Assembly (NCBI GenBank): GCA_030691435.1
Contig: JAUYEK010000317.1
Location: forward strand, 1 to 7,356
DNA from: Sulfuricella sp.
GTDB lineage: Bacteria > Pseudomonadota > Gammaproteobacteria > Burkholderiales > Sulfuricellaceae
Direction: 5' to 3'
Length of the DNA stretch: 7,356 nt
The position numbers and the translations under genes are program-made. Under the pieces are notes generated by a model. That model did no database searches, was not told the origin of the DNA, and was given only the letters and a program-made list of their open reading frames with translations. Below, one piece after another: positions 1-5,115 of the stretch; position 1 is the first letter of the stretch; the number at the start of each line of letters is the position of its first letter.

Positions 1-1683
1 CAGCCGCCGATCAGAACAAGCGCCCTTCACGTTTGCCCCCTCTCCCGCCCGCGGGAGAGGGTTGGGGAGAGGGCTACCCGCTTGCGAGTGAGGGTTGCGC
101 GACAGGAGTTTCAACGCCAGCCAGGGCGTGACGATGAAGGCGATGGCAAGGGAAATCAACATGCCGATGCTGGCGTTGATCGGGATCGGGCTCATGTACG
201 GCCCCATCAGGCCGGAGACGAAAGCCATCGGCAACAGCGCCGCAATCACGGTCAGGGTGGCGAGTATGGTCGGGCCACCGACTTCGTCCACCGCCTCGGG
301 TATCACCTCGGTGAGCGGCTTGCCGGGTTCCAGTTCGCGGCGGCGGTGGATGTTTTCCACCACCACGATGGCGTCGTCGACCAGGATGCCGATGGAGAAA
401 ATCAGCGCGAACAGCGACACCCGGTTGAGAGTAAAGCCCCACGCCCAGGAAGCGAACAATGTCGCGGCCAGGGTCAGCAGCACCGCCACGCCGACGATCA
501 GCGCCTCGCGCTTGCCCAGCGCCATCAGCACCAGCAGCACCACGAAAGCGGTGGCGAAGGCCAGCTTGCCGATCAGCTTCTGCGCCTTGTCGTTGGCGGT
601 TTCGCCGTAATTGCGGGTGACCGTGGCGTGGACGCCGTCGGGAATGATGGTACCGTGCAACTGCTCGATGCGCTTGATGACGCGCTCGGCGACATCCACC
701 GCGTTCTCGCCCGGCTTCTTCGAAATCGCCAGGGTCACCGCCGGAAATTCACCCTTGCCGGCAATTTTCTTGTCGGCCGCCGCCGGGCCGGTGCCCAGCC
801 AGACATAGCGGCCGGGCTGGTCGGGGCCGTCCTCCACCCGCGCCACGTCGGTCATGAATACCGGCCGGCCCTCGGCGACACCCACCACCAGCTGCTTGAC
901 GTCCGCGCTGCTGGACAGGAAGGTGCCGGTCTGCACCAGCACCTCGCGGTTGTTCTCGACCAGCGTGCCGGAAGGCTGCGAAGCGTTGCTGACCTGCAGG
1001 GCGTCGCGGATATCCTGGGCGGAAATACGGTAGGCATTCATCCGCTCCGCATCCATGATCACCCGCACCACGCGGTTCGACCCGCCGATGGTTTTCACTT
1101 CGCGCGTGCCCTTGATCCGCTTCAGCTCGATTTCGGCGGCATGGGCCACCTGCCGCAGCTCGTAGGCGCCGCGGGCGGCGTCCTCCGTCCACAGGGTCAG
1201 GCTGACGATCGGCACGTCGTCGATGCCGACCGGCTTGATGACCGGCTCGCCCACGCCGAGATTGGGGGAGACCCAGTCGCGATGCGACTGGACGGTGTCG
1301 TACAGGCGCACCAAAGCCTGGGTGCGGTCCTCGCCCACCTTGTATTGCACGGTGAGCACCGCCATGCCGGGGCGCGAAACGGAGTAGACGTGCTCGATGC
1401 CGGTAATCAGCGACAGCACCTGCTCGGCGGGCGTCGCCACCAGGCTCTCCACGTCCTTGGCGGAAGCGCCGGGAAAGGGAATGAATACGTTCGCCATGGT
1501 GACGTTGATCTGCGGCTCTTCCTCGCGCGGCGTCACCATCACGGCGAACAGGCCGAGCAGGAAGGCGATGAGCGCGATCAGCGGCGTCATCTGCGACTGC
1601 ATGAAGGCTTTGGCGATACGACCGGAGATACCCATATTCGGTGAGGGGTGAGGGGTGAGGGGTGAGGAGTTGGACTCCGGCAT
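1..1683 (-). CDS. RND-family efflux pump, inner-membrane permease (N-terminal half, partial at left edge)
   Basis: This is a proton-driven inner-membrane transporter of the AcrB/RND superfamily, expected to work with the adjacent adaptor and an unseen outer-membrane channel. The 561 visible codons are about half of the usual 1000-1070. Counting from the ATG at 1683, TM1 is near residues 36-50 and is followed by a PREEEP motif. The periplasmic porter domain spans about 55-370, TM2-TM4 about 376-442, TM5 about 470-489 and TM6 about 503-521. TM4 carries the proton-relay pair in GILVDDAIVVVEN (D436, D437). The start at 1683 is chosen because AAGGA lies 7 nt upstream. The alternative ATG at 1635, where family similarity begins, has no visible SD. 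Two oddities are seen: residues 2-16 are mostly encoded by a 7-bp tandem repeat, and residues about 537-549 are encoded by a REP-like palindrome. It starts 17 bp after the adaptor stop, so the two are co-transcribed. The substrate cannot be told from sequence. Confidence 0.93.
   Translation of the reverse strand, partial: MPESNSSPLTPHPSPNMGISGRIAKAFMQSQMTPLIALIAFLLGLFAVMVTPREEEPQINVTMANVFIPFPGASAKDVESLVATPAEQVLSLITGIEHVYSVSRPGMAVLTVQYKVGEDRTQALVRLYDTVQSHRDWVSPNLGVGEPVIKPVGIDDVPIVSLTLWTEDAARGAYELRQVAHAAEIELKRIKGTREVKTIGGSNRVVRVIMDAERMNAYRISAQDIRDALQVSNASQPSGTLVENNREVLVQTGTFLSSSADVKQLVVGVAEGRPVFMTDVARVEDGPDQPGRYVWLGTGPAAADKKIAGKGEFPAVTLAISKKPGENAVDVAERVIKRIEQLHGTIIPDGVHATVTRNYGETANDKAQKLIGKLAFATAFVVLLVLMALGKREALIVGVAVLLTLAATLFASWAWGFTLNRVSLFALIFSIGILVDDAIVVVENIHRRRELEPGKPLTEVIPEAVDEVGGPTILATLTVIAALLPMAFVSGLMGPYMSPIPINASIGMLISLAIAFIVTPWLALKLLSRNPHSQAGSPLPNPLPRAGEGANVKGACSDRRL
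38..73. repeat. REP-like palindrome inside the RND reading frame
   Basis: There is a perfect 11-bp inverted repeat, CCCTCTCCCGC at 38-48 and GCGGGAGAGGG at 51-61, with a 2-nt centre. It is followed at 62-73 by a near-direct repeat of the right arm (TTGGGGAGAGGG). It resembles short palindromic repeats that are normally extragenic in proteobacteria. Here it falls in the loop after TM6 of the RND pump and is translated as SPLPNPLPRAGEG. The pump frame stays open through it to the window edge. Confidence 0.75.
1640..1667. repeat. 7-bp tandem repeat, four copies of GGTGAGG
   Basis: Four exact GGTGAGG units run head to tail at 1640-1646, 1647-1653, 1654-1660 and 1661-1667. On the minus strand they are translated within the N-terminal extension of the RND pump, between the SD-supported ATG at 1683 and the methionine at 1635 where the conserved protein begins. 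The unit is 7 bp, so gain or loss of one copy would shift the reading frame. Confidence 0.9.
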
Positions 1684-1690
1684 GGCTTGG

Positions 1691-1695
1691 TCCTT
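1691..1695 (-). promoter_or_regulatory. Shine-Dalgarno site for the RND pump start at 1683
   Basis: AAGGA on the minus strand lies 7 nt before the ATG at 1683, in the short gap after the adaptor stop codon. It decides the start: the in-frame ATG at 1635 is preceded only by the tandem repeat and no purine-rich SD at proper spacing. Confidence 0.65.
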
Positions 1696-1700
1696 ACTCT

Positions 1701-2726
1701 TCACTGCTTACCCTTCAAAACCATCCCCGCCTTGACCGGCTCCAGCGCCACCGTTTCGCCGGCGGAAAGCCCGGCCAGGACTTCGACCATGCCGTCGGCC
1801 GCCGACTCGCCCAGGCGGATCTGGCGGAATGTCACGCCGCCTTTCGCGTCGACCACGTAGACGGCGGTCACCTCGCTCCGCCTGACGACGGCTGGCACGG
1901 GCACCAGCAACTTCTTCGCCCGGCCGACGGAAAAGTGAGCGCGCGCAAACATGCCGGGGTAAACATCGCGGATATCTTCGGGCAAATCGAGACGCACGCG
2001 GGTGGTATGGGTTTTAACGTCGGCGGCGGGCAGGAGGGTCACCGCTTTGGCCGTGACCCACTTGTTGAAGGCGGGAAATTCCACCTGGGCGCGGGCGGAG
2101 CGGCGCACATCCGCCAGCTTGTACTGGGGGATGCTCGCCACCACGCGCAAATCCTTGGGATCGAAACCGGTCATCAGCGCCTTGCCGGGACTCGCCATTT
2201 CCCCCTGTTCGACATGGCGAAGCGCGACCACGCCGCTGTAAGGCGCCATCACCGCAGTGTAGCCCCTGGTAGTGGCAGCCTGCCCCGCGCTCGCCTGGGC
2301 CGCCGCCAACTGCGCCTCGGCCGCCTTGTAGTCCGCCTGCGCCTTGTCGAGGGCGGCCTGGCTGACGAATTTCTGCGCCAGCAGCTGCCTGGTGCGCTCA
2401 TAGTGCTGGCGGGCATTCTGCAAATTGGCGCGCGCCTGGGCCACCACCGCCTCGCTGCCGGCGACTGCCTGACGGGCTTCGCTCTCGTCGATGCGGACCA
2501 GCACCTGGCCCTTTTGCACGGTGTCGCCGACGTCGAAATTGACCTCGACGATACGGCCGGAAATCTGGGCCGCCACGGTGGACTGCTTGACCGCCTCGAC
2601 CAGCGCCTCGGCGGCGTAGGTCTGGTCCACCTCACGGTACTCTACCGTCGCAATGGCAAAAGGCAACGCCGCCTGAGCCAGCGGGGCCAGCACCATTCCC
2701 AACAAAATCCAGACAGGTTTCAGCAC
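1701..2726 (-). CDS. RND efflux periplasmic adaptor subunit (HlyD/AcrA-type membrane fusion protein)
   Basis: This is the periplasmic adaptor that would link the neighbouring RND pump to an outer-membrane channel. It has 341 residues from the GTG at 2726, a normal family length. A signal peptide ends near residue 19 (LAPLAQA, then ALPFAIA). The first lipoyl half is about 47-80 (AAQISGRIVEVNFDVGDTVQKGQ) with a glycine-rich turn. An alanine- and glutamine-rich alpha-hairpin spans about 82-150. The second lipoyl half is about 160-185 (MAPYSGVVALRHVEQGEMASPG). The beta-barrel and membrane-proximal domains follow to the end. No histidine- or metal-rich segment suggests a metal substrate. The start is uncertain. 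An in-frame TTG at 2738 would add four residues but lies only a few bases from the predicted transcription start and has no SD. The GTG at 2726 has a weak GGGG 6 nt upstream and gives a compact signal peptide starting MLKPVW. A promoter and operator-like palindrome lie immediately upstream. Confidence 0.93.
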   Translation of the reverse strand: MLKPVWILLGMVLAPLAQAALPFAIATVEYREVDQTYAAEALVEAVKQSTVAAQISGRIVEVNFDVGDTVQKGQVLVRIDESEARQAVAGSEAVVAQARANLQNARQHYERTRQLLAQKFVSQAALDKAQADYKAAEAQLAAAQASAGQAATTRGYTAVMAPYSGVVALRHVEQGEMASPGKALMTGFDPKDLRVVASIPQYKLADVRRSARAQVEFPAFNKWVTAKAVTLLPAADVKTHTTRVRLDLPEDIRDVYPGMFARAHFSVGRAKKLLVPVPAVVRRSEVTAVYVVDAKGGVTFRQIRLGESAADGMVEVLAGLSAGETVALEPVKAGMVLKGKQ

Positions 2727-2744
2727 ACTCGACCCCAAAAAAAG

Positions 2745-2762
2745 TATTAGTATATGCTAATA
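2745..2762. promoter_or_regulatory. Operator-like near-palindrome overlapping the efflux-operon promoter
   Basis: TATTAGTATATGCTAATA is an 18-bp inverted repeat with 8 of 9 positions paired (arms TATTAG and CTAATA). It covers the -10 of the adaptor/RND promoter. AT-rich palindromes of this size are typical ArsR-family binding sites, and the only regulator in the window is the ArsR-type gene just upstream. Binding here would block RNA polymerase. The pairing is seen directly; the identity of the bound protein is inferred. Confidence 0.6.
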
Positions 2763-2778
2763 TGCTTTATTATATCAA
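2749..2778 (-). promoter_or_regulatory. Sigma-70-type promoter for the adaptor-RND operon
   Basis: On the minus strand, a -35 TTGATA (2773-2778) and a -10 TATACT (2749-2754) are separated by 18 bp, each matching five of six consensus bases. Transcription would begin near 2742. That leaves a leader of about 16 nt before the GTG at 2726, and almost none before the TTG at 2738. The -10 lies inside the palindrome at 2745-2762. Confidence 0.6.
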
Positions 2779-2846
2779 GCCGCGAAGCGGACTTGCAGAG
2801 AATGCCGCGCAACACTTAGATAGCCCACCCTACCAAGACTTGTGCA

Positions 2847-2908
2847 TGTAGGAGCGGCGCCCTCGCCGCGATTTGCGGACGCATTCGCGCCGGGGCGGCG
2901 CTCCTACA
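2847..2908. repeat. REP-like long inverted repeat between regulator and adaptor
   Basis: The left end TGTAGGAGCGGCGCCC and the reverse complement of the right end, TGTAGGAGCGCCGCCC, differ at one base. Weaker pairing continues inward to a GC-rich centre. The TGTAGGAGCG end resembles repetitive extragenic palindromes common in Pseudomonas, Xanthomonas and relatives. It lies after the regulator stop codon and before the efflux promoter, so it could form an mRNA-stabilising or terminating hairpin. No U-tract follows, so it is not called an intrinsic terminator. Confidence 0.75.
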
Positions 2909-2953
2909 GCGATATTTTGGCCCTAATTGGACAACCCGGGTTGGATATAGACC

Positions 2954-3271
2954 TTACTTGGCGAAGCCGCAAAAAACATCGCGCATCAGGCTGATCAGCT
3001 TCAGGGTGCGCGGATCGCCGACCCGGTAAAACACTCGATTGGCATCCTTGCGCGTGCGCAGCACACCTTTGTCGCGCAAAATCGCCAGATGCTGGGAAAT
3101 ATTGCTTTGGGATGTACCCACGCTTTCGACAATATCCTGCACGCTGACTTCCCTGTCACCCAGCACGCACAGGATTTTCAGACGCAGCGGATGCGACATG
3201 GCTTTCATGGCGCGGGACGCCTGCTCAATGTGCTCTTCCTTGTCAATCAATTCAACTGGATTAAGTTCCAT
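2954..3271 (-). CDS. ArsR/SmtB-family winged-helix repressor with BigR/SqrR-type cysteine pair
   Basis: This is a small dimeric winged-helix DNA-binding regulator of 105 residues. The recognition region is about 43-71 (SVQDIVESVGTSQSNISQHL then AILRDKGVL), followed by a wing containing RKDANRVFYRV. The classic metal motif ELCVCDL is absent. The only cysteines are C35 (RLKILCVLGD) and C101 (RDVFCGF), 66 residues apart. As I recall the published numbering, the persulfide and redox sensors BigR (C42/C108), SqrR (C41/C107) and HlyU (C38/C104) have the same spacing; their cysteines form a disulfide or polysulfide bridge that releases DNA. The ATG at 3271 has GAAGG 7 nt upstream. The gene lies upstream of the adaptor-RND genes on the same strand and diverges from gpmI. 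It probably represses the efflux operon and itself. The family is certain; the persulfide-sensing role is inferred. Confidence 0.95.
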   Translation of the reverse strand: MELNPVELIDKEEHIEQASRAMKAMSHPLRLKILCVLGDREVSVQDIVESVGTSQSNISQHLAILRDKGVLRTRKDANRVFYRVGDPRTLKLISLMRDVFCGFAK

Positions 3272-3278
3272 CTGCTCG

Positions 3279-3283
3279 CCTTC
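3279..3283 (-). promoter_or_regulatory. Shine-Dalgarno site of the ArsR-family gene
   Basis: GAAGG on the minus strand lies 7 nt before the ATG at 3271 and supports that start. Confidence 0.7.
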
Positions 3284-3326
3284 ATTTAAGCTATATTTCA
3301 GGATACTGAGGTAGATTAATGAATTA

Positions 3327-3334
3327 AGTATAAT
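3327..3334. promoter_or_regulatory. Possible overlapping divergent -10 elements (regulator gene and gpmI)
   Basis: The very AT-rich 136-bp region between the divergent regulator and gpmI contains TATAAT on the plus strand (3329-3334) and TATACT on the minus strand (3327-3332). They overlap back to back. A second plus-strand TATAAT lies at 3351-3356. No convincing -35 hexamer is placed correctly for any of them, so the exact promoters are unresolved. Confidence 0.35.
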
Positions 3335-3338
3335 GCGA

Positions 3339-3358
3339 TTATTAGTAAAATATAATAA
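3339..3358. promoter_or_regulatory. Second operator-like site in the regulator/gpmI divergent region
   Basis: TTATTAGTAAAATATAATAA has 8 of 10 positions paired. It shares the ATTAG-6 nt-NTAAT layout of the site at 2745-2762 (ATTAG-TATATG-CTAAT versus ATTAG-TAAAAT-ATAAT). It lies upstream of the regulator gene and about 50 bp before the gpmI start, where it could mediate autoregulation. The AT-rich context makes chance palindromes more likely than at the first site. Confidence 0.4.
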
Positions 3359-3407
3359 AATTATGATCCTTCTCCTTTGAAATCACAGCGAGCCAGAAAA
3401 TTCCAGC

Positions 3408-4946
3408 ATGAAGGTCACCCCCGTTTTACTCATTATCCTGGACGGATTCGGTTGCAGCGAAAGCCAGGATAACAATGCCATCGCCAGCGCGCGCAAACCC
3501 AACTGGGATAAACTCTGGCAAACCTGTCCCCACACCACCATCAATGCGTCCGAAGCGTCGGTGGGATTGCCGGACGGGCAAATGGGCAATTCCGAGGTGG
3601 GCCACCTCAACATCGGCGCCGGACGTGTCGTCTACCAGGAATTCACTCGCATCAATCGCGCCATCAGCAGCGGCAGTTTCTTCGCCAACCCCACCCTGAC
3701 CCAGGCAGTGGAAACCGCCAGGAGCAGCGGCAAAGCATTGCACATTATGGGATTGCTGTCCGATGGCGGGGTGCATAGCCACGAGACACACATCCACGCC
3801 ATGCTCGAAATGGCCGCACGCGCCGGGGTGGAGAAAATCTACCTGCACGCCTTCCTCGACGGCCGCGATACGCCGCCAAGAAGCGCGCAGGATTACCTGC
3901 GCCGGCTCCAGGAAAAGTGCGTCCAGCTCAAGGTGGGTCAAATCGCCTCGATCATCGGCCGCTACTACGTCATGGACCGCGACAAGCGCTGGCTGCGCGT
4001 CAAGGCCGGCTACGACCTGCTCACCCAGGGCAAGGCGGAATTTCAGGCGGAAAGCGCGGAAGCGGCTTTGGCGGCAGCCTACGCCCGCGACGAAAACGAT
4101 GAGTTCGTCAAGGCCACGGCCATCGTTCCGCCCGGCGCACAGCCGGTGCGCATGGAGGACGGCGACGTGGCGGTATTCATGAACTTCCGTTCCGACCGCG
4201 CGCGCGAGATCACCCGCGCCTTCATCGAACCCGGCTTCGACCTGTTCGAGCGCGAACATGTCCCGCAACTCGCCGCTTTCTGCACCCTCACCGAATACAG
4301 CAAGGATTTCGACGTGCGGGTGGCTTACCCGCCGGAACAGATCCGCAACGGCTTCGGCGAATACATCTCCAACCTGGGGCTGAAACAGCTCCGGATCGCG
4401 GAAACCGAAAAATATGCCCACGTCACTTTCTTCTTCGATGGCGGAGAGGAACGCATCTACCCGGGCGAAGACCGCGTCCTGGTGCCCTCGCCGGACGTTC
4501 CCACCTACGATCTGAAGCCGGAAATGAGCGCATTCGAGGTCACCGACAAGCTGGTCGAAGCCATCGAAAGCCGCAAGTTCGACGCCATCATCTGCAACTA
4601 CGCCAACGCCGACATGGTTGGCCATACCGGCGTGATGTCCGCGGCGGTCAAGGCAATAGAAACGCTGGACCAGTGCTTGCACAGGGTAGTCGAGGCCATG
4701 CAGCAGAGCGGTGGAGAAGTGCTGATTACCGCCGACCACGGCAACGCGGAAATGATGGCGGATGAAAACTCGCATCAAGCTCATACTGCCCACACCCTGA
4801 ACCGGGTGCCCTTCGTGTACGTCGGACGCAAGGCACGCCTGGCCGAAACCGGCGCGCTCGAAGATGTCGCCCCGACGCTGCTGAAAATCATGGGACTGCA
4901 GCAGCCCGCGGAAATGACCGGCCACCCCCTGATCGAATTCGAATAA
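3408..4946 (+). CDS. gpmI: 2,3-bisphosphoglycerate-independent phosphoglycerate mutase
   Basis: This cytoplasmic enzyme interconverts 3- and 2-phosphoglycerate in glycolysis and gluconeogenesis. It uses two metal ions (usually manganese) and a phosphoserine intermediate. The product has 512 residues, the usual length. All hallmark residues are visible. The phosphatase domain holds D12 (LDGFG), catalytic S62 (MGNSEVGH), D402 and H406 (ADMVGHTG), D443 and H444 (TADHGN) and H462. The transferase domain holds H123, the DGRDTPP motif (D151, R153, D154), R185, R191, R261 and R264 (FRSDRAREI) and K335. The ATG at 3408 has no clear SD, but the protein begins at the normal place, just before the first beta-strand ([13 protein letters not shown]). 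It is followed by envC and ctpA, a gene order also known from Pseudomonas and, for gpmI-envC, from E. coli. Confidence 0.98.
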   Translation: MKVTPVLLIILDGFGCSESQDNNAIASARKPNWDKLWQTCPHTTINASEASVGLPDGQMGNSEVGHLNIGAGRVVYQEFTRINRAISSGSFFANPTLTQAVETARSSGKALHIMGLLSDGGVHSHETHIHAMLEMAARAGVEKIYLHAFLDGRDTPPRSAQDYLRRLQEKCVQLKVGQIASIIGRYYVMDRDKRWLRVKAGYDLLTQGKAEFQAESAEAALAAAYARDENDEFVKATAIVPPGAQPVRMEDGDVAVFMNFRSDRAREITRAFIEPGFDLFEREHVPQLAAFCTLTEYSKDFDVRVAYPPEQIRNGFGEYISNLGLKQLRIAETEKYAHVTFFFDGGEERIYPGEDRVLVPSPDVPTYDLKPEMSAFEVTDKLVEAIESRKFDAIICNYANADMVGHTGVMSAAVKAIETLDQCLHRVVEAMQQSGGEVLITADHGNAEMMADENSHQAHTAHTLNRVPFVYVGRKARLAETGALEDVAPTLLKIMGLQQPAEMTGHPLIEFE

Positions 4947-4994
4947 TCCTATAAAAAACAATTCAGCCACGGATTAACACCGATATACACAGAT

Positions 4995-5007
4995 TATCAA
5001 TGAGTTA
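4995..5007 (+). promoter_or_regulatory. Perfect IHF consensus match in repeat copy 1
   Basis: TATCAATGAGTTA matches the E. coli IHF consensus WATCAANNNNTTR at every fixed position. It sits at the inner edge of the conserved left arm, and the same match recurs in copy 2. Binding is inferred. Confidence 0.45.
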
Positions 5008-5089
5008 CCATTCTGATCTTAATCACCTTTTGGGTGAGTCAAAAATATTCAACAACACATTGTTTTATCTGTGTTAATCCGTGTTCATC

Positions 5090-5098
5090 TGTGGATAA
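5090..5098 (-). promoter_or_regulatory. DnaA-box 9-mer in repeat copy 1
   Basis: TTATCCACA on the minus strand is the strongest E. coli DnaA-box sequence. It lies in the right arm of the repeat and recurs in copy 2. Nothing else in the window suggests a replication origin, so this may be chance fixed by the repeat consensus. Confidence 0.35.
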
Positions 5099-5115
5099 AA
5101 GCGGTTTTTAGGGTA

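Larger units (their letters stand above)
4962..5110. repeat. Interspersed repeat copy 1 (gpmI-envC spacer), MITE-like with inverted ends
   Basis: This 149-bp element nearly fills the spacer between gpmI and envC. Its left part, from CCACGGATTAACAC to CACAGAT, pairs imperfectly with the right part ATCTGTGTTAATCCGTG to ATCTGTGGAT, giving inverted ends of about 28 bp. A second copy in the same orientation lies at 6296-6434. The first 47 bases match that copy at 43 positions. The last 44 aligned bases match at 42, apart from a 10-bp segment present only here. The centres diverge except for AATCACCTT-TGGGT. No transposase is encoded. Transcripts across it could fold into a long hairpin. Confidence 0.88.

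Noticed and set aside
82..1644. 520-codon plus-strand open frame opposite the RND pump
   Set aside because: It is antisense to a clearly conserved RND protein. Its product is low-complexity (histidine-, glutamine-, glycine- and arginine-rich), typical of a GC-rich shadow frame.
1662..2750. 362-codon plus-strand open frame opposite the adaptor
   Set aside because: It is a shadow of the adaptor gene, with no recognisable domain and a composition rich in H, G, R and Q.
2932..2943. Perfect 12-bp palindrome CAACCCGGGTTG just downstream of the ArsR-family gene, considered as terminator or operator
   Set aside because: It has no loop, so it makes a poor hairpin, and no U-tract follows. It is not near a promoter, and a chance occurrence is plausible.
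4947..4961. Intrinsic terminator directly after gpmI
   Set aside because: There is an A-rich run but no stem-loop plus T-tract in the plus-strand sense. Nothing supports a stop of transcription before the repeat.
3426..4970. 514-codon minus-strand open frame opposite gpmI
   Set aside because: It is complete and long, but the plus-strand frame encodes a fully conserved GpmI with every catalytic residue. The antisense product has no recognisable motif.
5071..5115. GTG at 5071 as an upstream start for envC, adding 15 residues
   Set aside because: The extra residues are encoded by the right arm of repeat copy 1 and would bury the signal peptide. The ATG at 5116 gives a normal one.
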